DNA of 64,000 nucleotides, from positions 1,254,501 through 1,318,500 of the forward strand of contig CAUEEP010000914.1 of the NCBI GenBank assembly GCA_958450365.1. The letters run 5' to 3'. A program made the translations under genes and the position numbers. Below the pieces are notes generated by a model. It searched no databases. It was given only the letters and a program-made list of their open reading frames with translations, and was not told the origin of the DNA. Shown here in pieces: positions 43,640 through 54,100 of the stretch (within the stretch, counting starts at the first letter, position 1; every line of letters starts with the position of its first letter). The stretch comes from Mesorhabditis belari (Eukaryota; Nematoda; Chromadorea; Rhabditida; Rhabditidae).

Positions 43640-44165
43640 CTTTAGTTTGACTGGACCCTTATGCGAGTCATTACTGGCTGGAAAGGGGAGGTTTTCATTA
43701 GAGCCATCTATGGACTGGCCAAAAAAAGAGAAAAGCTCTTTGTGCTGCCCAGCTCTGCCCAGCTAGCCGGCTCGTAAACGCGAATTGCAAATGAGGAGGG
43801 GGGAAAGGCTGGAAAGCGCCCGAAAGACAACTGCTTTTTAAGGGCTGGTGCTCTGTAGCGTTTGAAATTTGCGATATCAGCAAAACAACGCAAAAACCGG
43901 GTAAGCTGGATGTCAGGTTGGATGTAGGAGAAGGAAAAAGTGAGGGAAGACAAGATTTTGTGGGGAGTGAGTGAGGGTGACAACTGACTCTTGTGTGAGT
44001 GGAGAGATCTGTGGCAAGGGAGAGGGGGGGTTTGTTTCCGAGTTTACGGATCCAAAGGATGGTTGTAAGGTGTAGTGTGAGTGTGAAATCGGTTAGCTTA
44101 GGTTAGCTGGAGGCTGAGAGGAAATTCTCAAATTGCCTCAAAAAAAACAGAAGAAAGAAATATCA
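43640..44165. other. Intergenic, no gene seen
   Basis: No recognised gene or element. Confidence 0.35.
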
Positions 44166-44716
44166 AAAATCATCAAAGTTTAATAAAAAAGTTAGTCAAG
44201 TTGTTAATGCTTAAAGTTGTTAATGCTTCAGGTTGTTAAAGCTAAAAGTTCTCGAAGAGTACATCAATGTGAGTTTCATAAATGCAAAATTCATCAATGC
44301 AAAATCAAATTTTACATTTAGGCTTTGTTTCCGTTGAAAATCTCTGTTTTAAACGCGACGGAGGTAATTCGTGGGTGTTGCTCGATCGAATCAACAATTG
44401 GATACATTCAGAGTCCAAGGTGGAACGCACGGCAGCGAATCCGCTATTTAACAAGTTGTTAATGCTTCAGGTTGTTAATGCTTCAGGTTGTTAAAGCTAA
44501 AAGTTGTTACAGCTAAAAGTTGTTACAGCTAAAAGTTGTTAAAGCTTTAAGTTGTTAATGCTTAAAGTTGTTACAGCTAAAAGTTGTTAATGCTTAAAGT
44601 TGTTACAGCTAAAAGTTGTTAAAGCTAAAAGTTGTTAATGCTTAAAGTTGTTACGGCTAAAAGTTGTTACAGCTAAAAGTTGTTACAGCTAAAAGTTGTT
44701 AAAGCTTAAAGTTAAA
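44166..44716. repeat. Tandem repeats of AAAGTTGTTAATGCTT and AAAAGTTGTTACAGCT
   Basis: About 25 copies of a 16-base unit in two blocks (44185-44250 and 44450-44716), separated by about 170 bases of unique sequence that may be an exon. Confidence 0.85.
44322..44456 (+). other. Possible unassigned exon between two repeat blocks
   Basis: After a TTTAG acceptor-like site the frame reads GFVSVENLCFKRDGGNSWVL, then LDRINNWIHSESKVERTAAN, which has normal protein composition. I do not recognise it. No stop is met before the array, no partner exon was found, and it could be a transposon piece. Confidence 0.25.
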
Positions 44717-44721
44717 GAAAC

Positions 44722-44889
44722 TACAGTCGCCTCTCTCGATAACGGAATGAAAGGACCAAAATTTTTTTACTTATATAGAGCTTTCCATTATATAGAGTAC
44801 CGTTATAGCTTAATGTCGGCCGGGACCAAAATTCCATTTCGTTATCTAGAGTTTTCCTCTATATTCCGTTATAGAGAGAGTCGACTGTA
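44722..44889. mobile_element. TA-flanked palindromic element, pogo/Tigger-like ends
   Basis: TA-CAGTCGCCTCTCTCGATAAC at the left matches the complement of GTTATAGAGAGAGTCGACTG-TA at the right. The interior repeats the same complement pattern (TTATATAGAGCTTTCCATTA, CGTTATCTAGAGTTTTCC). TA target duplication with CAGTCGACTCTC ends suits a pogo-like MITE. It has no coding capacity. Confidence 0.75.
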
Positions 44890-45440
44890 ATCTACAATCG
44901 CCATTTATTCTTCTCTTTGTTCTACAAGAAAGTTGATTATCGGAAATGGCACCTTAGGAAGATCGCATAAGGCATAAGGCTCTTTTAAACAGCTCTCTTT
45001 TAAACAGCTCTTCATTGTGCATCGTGCCGCATTGCATTTTTTGTACTGCTTGGCTAGAGTTATCAAAATCATTAGAAAATATTACGATTCTTCTATTCTA
45101 TGTAAAATTAAGCGTAGATTTTATGATTAATTCTTGTTTTTCAGCTTAGGTTAATGTATTGTCTTGGAAAGACAAAAGTTTTATTTAAAACAAAAAGAGG
45201 TCAAACGGAACTTTGTTTGGGATGGCAAACAGGGTGAATTTCTTAGAAAGCCAAAAAGATGACAAAAAGAGTCAAAAAGATGCATGAAGCGCAACACTAT
45301 AGATGCGGCACTTTGTAAAGCAGTTAACGACGCGATTTTACGTCCAAAATACCACCCAATGTGTTAAATGCTGTTTGAGGAATACAATGGTTTTCCAGCT
45401 AGACAAAAATTGCTAGCCAAATTGCCAGCCAGCCAGACTA
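44890..45440. other. Intergenic, no gene seen
   Basis: No recognised coding sequence; it leads into the LINE remnant. Confidence 0.35.
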
Positions 45441-45592
45441 ATGTAGCTTTGTGATGCTTAAATCTTTAAAGATTATTTTAATTCTTTTAAATATAATAAT
45501 AATACTTTATTCAAACGATAAAGTGAAAGAAATCATAGAGAAATGCACAGTGATACTTAATCATACAATACATACTGAAATCAATAAGCCAA

Positions 45593-45817
45593 TTACTTAC
45601 GGCAAAGAGCCACTAGATCTAAAGCATCGATACGTTTCTTGAATATGAAAAGCGACTGAATTTCTCGTATGTCGTTTGGGAGCAAGTTCCATAATCTAGC
45701 GGCTCTAACGGGAAATGAATTTGATAAAGAGGCATTGGAAGCAAAGGGAATTTGCAAAAGGAATGAGCCACTTCTGGGCCCTGACCGCGGTTTAAATTTG
45801 AAAAAGTCTATAAACAA
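45593..45817 (-). pseudogene. 3' end of a non-LTR retrotransposon reverse transcriptase
   Basis: The minus-strand frame ends with NSFPVRAARLWNLLPNDIRE, the conserved C-terminal tail found in many worm LINE reverse transcriptases (pattern F..R....WN.LP..IR....L..FK..), followed by FKKRIDALDL and a stop. The catalytic domain is not present, so this is a 5'-truncated copy, the usual product of LINE insertion. The exact clade (RTE, CR1 or Jockey) cannot be told from the tail. Confidence 0.7.
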
Positions 45818-46003
45818 AGGGCTAATCTGTTTACAACGGAGGATTTTGAAAGTTTCGACTAAATCAATGACAAAGCGACGATGCTGTAAAGTTTTTAGTT
45901 CAAAAAAAGCAAGTCTCTCCTCATAAGTAAAGCTAGAATATTTAGAATAGTCAATTTTCCATAAAGCGACTTTTGTGAACCTCCTCTGTTGATATATATG
46001 ATA

Positions 46004-46285
46004 TAGTTAATCTTTTTTTACAAATTTATAGGTTATAAAGAGCCAAAATTGGCTCAGAATTGTTTTTATTAGATAATAAAAAGATCAAACGGAAAATGAA
46101 ACGTTTTTTTTTTTTGTTTAAACAGATGAAATGAAAGAGAAAAGAGAACAAATTATAGAAAACTTTCGGATTTTCTGAGTCAAATTGATTTTAAAGTGAT
46201 TTTAAAGTGATTATAGTCAGTTTATAGTCATTTTATCGCCATTTTATAGTCATTTGTGCAACTCTTTTACTTGCAACTCGATTAC
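46004..46285. repeat. Direct repeat, left copy (short internal array)
   Basis: Matches 47051-47612 at both ends: TAGTTAATCTTTTTTTACAA at the start and GCAACTCTTTTACTT.CAACT at the end. In between is AAGATCAAA..CGGAAAATGAAACG. Only about 70 bases of imperfect decamers separate the conserved parts here. Confidence 0.8.
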
Positions 46286-46379
46286 TCGGCCTCGGCCCAG
46301 GAGCAGCCTCGAGCAAAGCTACAACCACCAAAACGACCGAATCTGGTCAACGTCCTCTCCAGGCAGCTCTGCGATTGTT

Positions 46380-46997
46380 CAACACCGACAAAATCCCAAA
46401 TAGGTCATGGGATGGGCCGGAATCTGCGCAACCGGCAAAACTCCTCGCATTTTCATCGATTCTGGGGTAAAAATCAGTAAGTATGTGTACCAAAAAAAGA
46501 TTCTTGAGGATGTTTTGCTTCCATGGGCTCAACAGCATTTTGGTAACGGATTTTGGACCTTCCAACAAGACTCCCCTCCTTCTCATCGAGCCAAATCCAC
46601 ACAGGACTGGTGATACAAACTTTCCGGATTTCATCTCGGCCCAGGAATGGCCTCCGTATTCGTGCGATCTCAATCCGTTAGACTACAGTGTTTGGTCAAT
46701 TTTGGGGGCAAGGGCTTGTGCAAAACCCCACAAATGTTTCGAGGCTCTTAAGCGATCGCTGACCAGGGAATGGGATCGAATCACTCCCGACCGAGCTGCG
46801 GCCCATCGCCGAAAACTTCATCAAGCGTTTGAGGCTCTACATCGGCGCCAAAGGTTGCCACTTTGAAGAAAAGTAGATTTTATGCTCTCTTTATATCATG
46901 TTGTTAATAAAAAAAATTGTTTCTGTTACAAAATCTTTTTGGATTTTTGAAAAAATAGGCTAAATTAGGCGGCAACGTTATTTCTGGTCACCCTGTA
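46380..46997 (+). pseudogene. 5'-truncated mariner-type transposase
   Basis: The frame carries the C-terminal half of a Tc1/mariner DDE transposase: YQKKILEDVLLPWAQQHFGN, then WTFQQDSPPSHRAKSTQDW (second catalytic Asp context). After a frameshift comes WPPYSCDLNPLDYSVWSIL (third Asp context). The N-terminal DNA-binding domain is missing and the frame is broken, so it is dead. The 3' terminal repeat is visible at 46970-46995 (TTATTTCTGGTCACCCTG), followed by TA. Confidence 0.8.
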
Positions 46998-47050
46998 AAA
47001 ATGGAACTTTAGAGCACTACTTTTTAAAGTTGTTTTTCTAGATTCTTACA

Positions 47051-47612
47051 TAGTTAATCTTTTTTTACAAATTTACAAGTGATAAAGAACCAAAATTCAA
47101 ACAGAATTTTTCTTATTATATAGTAAAAAGATCAAAAACGGAAAATGAAACGTTTTTTGTTTAAACAGATGAAATGAAATGTGAAATGAAAGAGAAAAAA
47201 AGAACAAATTATAGAAAACTTTCGAATTTTCTGAGTCAAATTGATTTTAAAGTCATTTAAAGTCATTTAAAGTCATTTTAAAGCCATTTAAAGTCATTTA
47301 AAGTCATTTAAAGTCATTTAAAGTCATTTAAAGTCATTTAAAGCCATTTTAAAGTCATTTAAAGTCATTTAAAGTCATTTAAAGCCATTTAAAGTCAGTT
47401 AAAGTCAGTTAAAGTCATTTAAAGTCATTTAAAGCCATTTAAAGCCATTTAAAGCCATTTAAAGCCATTTAAAGTCATTTAAAGTCAGTTAAAGTCAGTT
47501 AAAGTCATTTAAAGTCATTTAAAGCCATTTAAAGCCATTTAAAGTCATTTAAAGCCATTTAAAGTCATTTAAAGCGATTTTTTGCAACTCTTTTACTTTC
47601 AACTCGATTACT
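47051..47612. repeat. Direct repeat, right copy, with expanded AAAGTCATTT decamer array
   Basis: Same flanking sequence as 46004-46285, but the inner decamers have expanded to about 33 copies (47245-47580) of AAAGTCATTT, with AAAGCCATTT and AAAGTCAGTT variants. A/T tracts TTTAAA therefore recur every 10 bases for more than 300 bases, just upstream of the first recognised exon of the anion transporter. Confidence 0.9.
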
Positions 47613-48111
47613 AGCTTCCTCTAGTGCACTAGAAATGATGTGTTTACAAATTCTTAACACAAAGTAAACTGACACAAAGTTTTACGTGAAAACAATCGTC
47701 AGAATAGCTTTTTTTTCGTGGAGAATGGTTTTTATGTCGAGAAACGAGTTTGCTTTTTGCCAATTTCCCCTCAAGGACAATATTCCTCTTTCACTCATTT
47801 TCCCATTTTTCTTACTGAAACACTAGCAGTCAGACTTGGCTTTTCTTTAGCTTCTTTAGCGTTTTGCTTTGCTCATTTGTAAACGCACCCTTTCTAGCAT
47901 ACCAAAAACCCTCAATTCTTCAGTTTTCTTTAATTGATTCTTTAATTAAAGAAAACTGAAGAATTGAGGAAACTAAAGAAAAATTTTCATTAGAAAGTGA
48001 AGAATTCAATGCATTAGAAAGAGTGTGTTTAGGGATGAGCATTGAACAGATTTCAATGCCCACCCCTGAACAGATTTCAATGCTCATCCCTGAACAGATT
48101 TCAGGTGTCTC

Positions 48112-51100
48112 ATGTCGCCCAATGGTTCTTCATTTCTCGTAAATTTTCGCCATCTGTTGCACAAACGATTACCGATTTTGAAATGGTTTCCCGCGTATCG
48201 TTGGCGCGAGGATTTAATCGGTGATCTCACTGGAGGTTTCACGATGGGTGTCATGCATGTCTCTGAGGGTAAGTCGGATTTCATGAATCTTGTAATGGAG
48301 TCTAGACTTTTGTATCTCCATATTATTGGATTGGTGAATTGAAAACTGCCGGCTATTGTCATATGTGACAGTTTGAGCACTTTCTTCAAAAGAAACCCAT
48401 TTTTGTGTCAATGGAAAAGTTGTAGAGAATCAAAAATGAAGCTTATATTCAAATTTCCAAAAAGATACACTCAGTAGCTTCGCTTAAAAACAAAATACAC
48501 TTAATAGCTTCGCTTTGTGTGTTCTTTGTGCGGCCGCATAATCGCTCGTCGTCTGGCACAGGGCTTTTACATAACCCCCTTCCCTTTCCCTTTCCCAAAC
48601 TAATCTGGCCGGCTTCGAATCCTCAAATTGGACATTGACTTCTCCTCAAATCAAGGCTAATCTCAATCTATTGGATTGGTGAATTGAAAACTGCCGGCTA
48701 TTGTCATAGATCACAGTTTGAGGACTTTCTTCAAAAGAAACCCATTTTTGTGTCAATGGAAAAGTTGTAGAGAACCAAAAATGAAGCTTATATCCAAATT
48801 TTCACAAAACTTGCATTTTAAACGAAACTACTAAGTGTATCTTTTTGGAAATTTGGCTAAGCCTAATTTTTGATTCTCTTCAACTTTTCTATTGACACCA
48901 AAATGGGTTTCTTTTGAAGAAAGTGCTCAAATGCTCAAATTGGGACATCTCCAGTCCTCCATTTTTGAGTCTCACACACAAACCAAAATCCTACTACGAA
49001 AGAGGAATCCGCAAATTGCCTGTAAAATGGACAAAGTCGTCAATAATAATGGAAATTATTTGGAAAGAATTTATGGTTTTATGTTGAATAAATTTTAGTT
49101 CAAAATCCGGCAGTTTTCAATTCACCAACCCAATAGATCTAATGTTCGATTCGAAACGATTCACGCAGTTTTGTAACGATCCAGGAAATGAGCTTTGCTT
49201 TCGTTGTTTCCATTCAACTCCGCAAACCATATCACAATTAGTTTTGGCTTTCATTGTGGTCTGGCTACGAAAAGTTCCGGATTCTCCACTCGGCTCTCAA
49301 ATGGAAATAGATTTCTTTCTCATTTCAAAAAGAAACAAAAAATCTATTGCATAAAACAATAATTGAATTAATCTGATAAAAACATAACAAAAAAACTAAA
49401 TGATTTTAAAAAATGAAAAAAATGAAAAAGAAACGATGACGCGACGCTCCCATCGACTATCTCCAAATGGCGGGCGGTGACGTCAATTGGAATGCGACGT
49501 TGCGCGAAAATTACCTTGACAAAAACAAATGATTTGCAAATGAAAAATAAACGACGACGAGGCGCTCCCATCGACTGTCTCCAAATGGCGGTGACGTCAA
49601 TTGGAATGCGATGTCGTCGGCTCCCAAATGGAAATTGATTTCTTTCTCATTTCAAAAAGAAACACAAAATTTATCACATAAAACAATAATTTCAATTAAT
49701 CTGATGAAAATAAAACAAAAAACAAAATGATTTTTAAAAAATGAAAAAGAAACGACGACGCGACGCTCCCATCGACTATCTCCAAATGGCGGGCGGTGAC
49801 GTCAATTGGAATGCGACGTCGCGCGAAGATTAAGATTTAAAATTTGCGACAAAAATTCAAATTTAACATGAAAGCTTCTCAAAATCATTCTCTATAGATT
49901 TCAACTACAGATTCATTAAATCTGTAATCGAAACTCCGAATCCAGAGCTCTTAGAATAGGCACAATAGCTATAAAACTAGCTATTACTTTAGGCATGGCA
50001 TACGCACCATTGACCTAGACGCTACCAAGTTGAACGAGAATCAAGTCCGCCTTATATACGCGACCTTACACATTCTCTCACGTCTCAATGTTAGACAAGG
50101 ATAGTAGAAGATATTCAGTAATCTGTTCAATAAAGCAAAAAATAAACCGAGACCGAAAACCAGATTTATTTCCGTTTTGAATAGACAAAATAGCCATAAA
50201 ACTAGCTATTACTTTAGGCATGGCATACGCCCCATTGACCGGGCTGAGACCAGTGAATGGACTGTTCACATCCCTTTTCCCTGCTCTATTCTACATGTTT
50301 TTCGGAACATCGAAACACGTTTCTGTTGGTGAGTTGAAAAGCTTATTGCTGCTATTAGATCTGATCCCTGTCTAGTCATAAATCAGCCTTGTGTTCTAAC
50401 AATTAATCATTGAAGCTTGATATTAGGCTTACTAGAAAGAAGAAGAAGGGGAAGAAGAAGGGGAAGAAGAAGAAGAAGAAGAGGAAGAGGAATAAGAGGA
50501 AGAAGAAGAGGAAGAAGTGAAAGAATTAGCAAGAAAAAGTAGATTTCCAGAGATTGAACCCTCGACCTTTTGCTTTCCTGGTAATTCTAACCACGGCTCT
50601 AACCACTGAGCAAGTACCTTAACTTGCCAAGAGAAAGAAGGAAAGATAAGGGGGAAGAAGGAAAGATAAGGAGGAAGAAAGAAAGATAAAGGGGAAGAAG
50701 GAAAGAAGGACCATTTCCAGGCGGTTTTGCGGTGATCTGTTTGATGGTCGGTTCAACAATCTCTCGCGTGACCCCGAGAATTCTGGACACGATGAATGTG
50801 GATAATTCTACAATGGACAGCAAAGAGCTTGATCGACTTACGTATGAAGTGAATGTCGAGGTGGCTGCCGCGTTGACACTTGGTGTCGGGATTGCACAGG
50901 TTGATTGCAAGAACGCTACCAAGTTCAACGAGACTCAAGTCCGCCTTATATACGCGACTATACACATGCCTTAAATCTTTTGTTGACGCTATTTCATACG
51001 TCTTTAGCCTTTATAGCCAAAATATAGTCTTTATAGGCCTTTTATAAGCTTAAAAGCTCAAAATTCACGGTATTCAGCTACTAAGCTGTCTATAGTATTC

Positions 51101-54100
51101 TATTGGAGGCTTTTATTAGAATACGGTATTCAGATCGTGATGGGTTTGTGCCAACTCCACGTGCTCATCTCATTTCTCAGTGATCAGGTGATTGCCGGCT
51201 TTACCACTGGTGCCGCAGTGCATGTGATGACGTCACAACTCGATAAAGCCATTGGAGCTCATATCCCGCACCGCGATGGCCCAGGGAGACTGTTTTTGGT
51301 GGGTAAACATGACTCAGCTCAGTCTGGGAACTTGAGAAGATTCATCGTAAACTATAAAACATCTTTGGAACCGATTCTGAAGTCTAGAAGACACAACCCT
51401 GTACCCCTAGAAGTCTAGAGGACACAAATTGTACCTCTAGAAGTCTAGAGGACACAAACCTGTACCCCTAGAAGTCTAGAGGACACAAACCTGTCCCCTA
51501 GAAGTCTAGAGGACACAAACCTGTCCCCTAAAAGTCTAGAGGACACAAACCTGTACCCTAGAAGTCTAGAAGACACAAATTGTACCTCTAGAAGCTAGAG
51601 GACACAACCCTGTACCCCTAGAAGCTAGAAGACTTGTAAATCCTCAATTTACAGGTGTACTCAGATCTGGCCACCTCTCTGTTCACCTTTCATTTCCATC
51701 TTCTAACCACTTGTCTCTCAATCTTTCTCATCTTTTCCCTCTTCGTGCTCAAGAATTTGATTGATCCCCGTCTTCGATCAGCTCTTCGACTCACCGTCCC
51801 ACTTCCCTATGATCTTACATTGGTTGGTTTTTACAGAAAAAGTGATTTCTAAAATTTACCCTTACTTGCCACACTTTTTGGCACACTTTCTGGCACACAG
51901 CGATGAGGTAAGTGTGCCAGAAAGTGTGCCAGAAAGTGTGCCAGAAAGTGTGCCAGAAAGTGTGCCAGAAAGTGTGCCAGAAAGTGTGCCAGAAAGTGTG
52001 CCAGAAAGTGTGCCAGAAAGTGTGGAAGAAAGGTAAGATCTTCAAGATCGTGTCTAGATGTTGTTGGGCACGATGTTCAGCCGCTTCTTCTCACTCTCCG
52101 ATCTCTATGGAGTGGCTATTATTGGAAATATACCAACCGGGTAAAGCTATTTTGGAAATATACCAACTGGGTAAAGCTATTTCCCAAAATTCTTCCCGAT
52201 TACGGTAGTTAGCATAGTTGCAAATGGTTCTAGAACCTGCGCTTTCTGTCTGGCAAATTTTTGGCGTATTACCGTACTCTGTAGGGCTATATCTAGCTGA
52301 GTTATGGCATTACCAAGGCTTAGGGCATTTGTCTAGATTTTCTAGATCTAGATTCACTTTTAAATTCAAATTTTAGCCTATTTAAAGGTCTCATCGACGC
52401 AGAAGAGATGCGGTAATGTAGAGTTTTGAAAAAAGCTTTTGTTTCGTCTATCTTATTACAGTTTTTGTTCAATGAAAATCCCCGGTTACTGTAGGAATAT
52501 CGGGATCATCTTTAAATGTTAATGTTAAATGTTAAATGATGTTTAAATGTTTAAATGTTTAAATGATTACCTTTAATTCAGTTAGTTGGCAAGCTGGCTG
52601 GCAAGCTAGCTGGCTGACAATCTGGCTGGCAATCTGGCTGGCTGGCAAGCTGGTTGGCTGGCTGGCTGACAAGCTGGTTGACAAGCTGGCTGGCAATCTG
52701 GCTGGCAAGCTAGCTGGCTGACAAGCTGGTTGGCAAGCTGGCTATCTGACAAGCTGGTTTTTTGCCTCAAGAACAAGTTCATCTTAGAATCGGCCATCAG
52801 CCATCGGTCAAGGAGCTCGAGCTTTGCAAACACGAGAAATTTCGGATAGAAAATCATCTTGCATCTTGAGCTCTTTATGAGGCTTAATGGTCTTAATGGT
52901 CTTAATGGTCCAAAACAATTGCTTTAATGGTCTAGTGGACAGTCTACTAGACTACGGAACTACGGAACCTGTTAGCTTTTTACCCTCAAGTTCGAGTCCC
53001 ACTATCGTCAAACTTTATCCCTTGGCTCGAGCAAACGGCTTCTCGATCTCCATGACCTGCTCTACCAGATAGATCTATCAGATAGACTTGATCTCGAGTG
53101 AAAAAGCCAGCTTTGATCATGAGCAGGCTTGATCATAAGCATCCTTGATCATGAGCATTCCCTTGTAGATCAAATGAAATGTTCCAGCTTGCCAACCCCA
53201 TCACTTCCCGACTTCTCTCTTCTCTCCTACCTCTTGAGTGATTCCCTCTCAATTGCCCTTATCATCCTCGTCATTCACATCTCAATGGGGAAACTTTTCG
53301 CTAAAAAGCATCTCTATAAACTGGACGTGAAACAGGTGAGCCAGAGCCAGCCAGAGCCAGCCAGAGCCAGCCAGAGCCAGCCAGAGCCAGCCAGAGCCAG
53401 CCAGAGCCAGCCAGAGCCAGCCAGAGCCAGCCCGAGTCAGCCAGAGCCAGCCCGAGTCAGCCAGAGCCAGCCAGAGCCAGCCCTAAAGTACTTTGTGCCC
53501 TTGCGAACCATAATCTTTCTAGGAATTCTATGCCAGTGGACTCACCGAATGCCTTTGCTCACTTTTCCCCGTTTATCCTCCTTCAACTTCTCTTGGTAGA
53601 TCGCTTGTCGGAGAGGTGAGAAAAGAGTTGATTAATAATATTGTTTCCATTAAGGCAGCTGGCGCAAAAACTCTTTTCTCATCGATTTTCGCTTCATCAA
53701 TGGTGGTGGCAGTGATTCTCTTTTTGGGGCCAGTTCTCGAGCCATTGCCAACCGTTGGTTTTAATTCTAAGTCCATCCAGAACTGATCAAGCTCTAAAAT
53801 CTCTTCAGTGTGTGCTTGCTTCAATTGTGATCGTCTCTTTGCAAGGAATGTTCCGTCAACTCGGGCAAATCCCTCATTTGTGGAGAAGGAATCCAATTGA
53901 TGCAGTATTTACAAATCTAAAGGTTTACTGTAATCCATTTTGCAGATAGTCTTCATCGTGACCCTGTTTGGTACGGTTTTTATCGATATCGTGGCCGGCT
54001 TGCTTATCGGAGTGATCTTCGTCCTGGCTACCGTAATCTTCAGAACGCAACGGTAGCTAGACTGTTTTATGTTAAATATTTTCTTCAGGAGTGGATTGAC

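Noticed and set aside
53337..53500. Ser-Gln-Pro-Glu repeat protein segment in the transporter
   Set aside because: The decamer array lies between a good donor and acceptor; SulP proteins join directly from KLDVKQ to EFYASGL.
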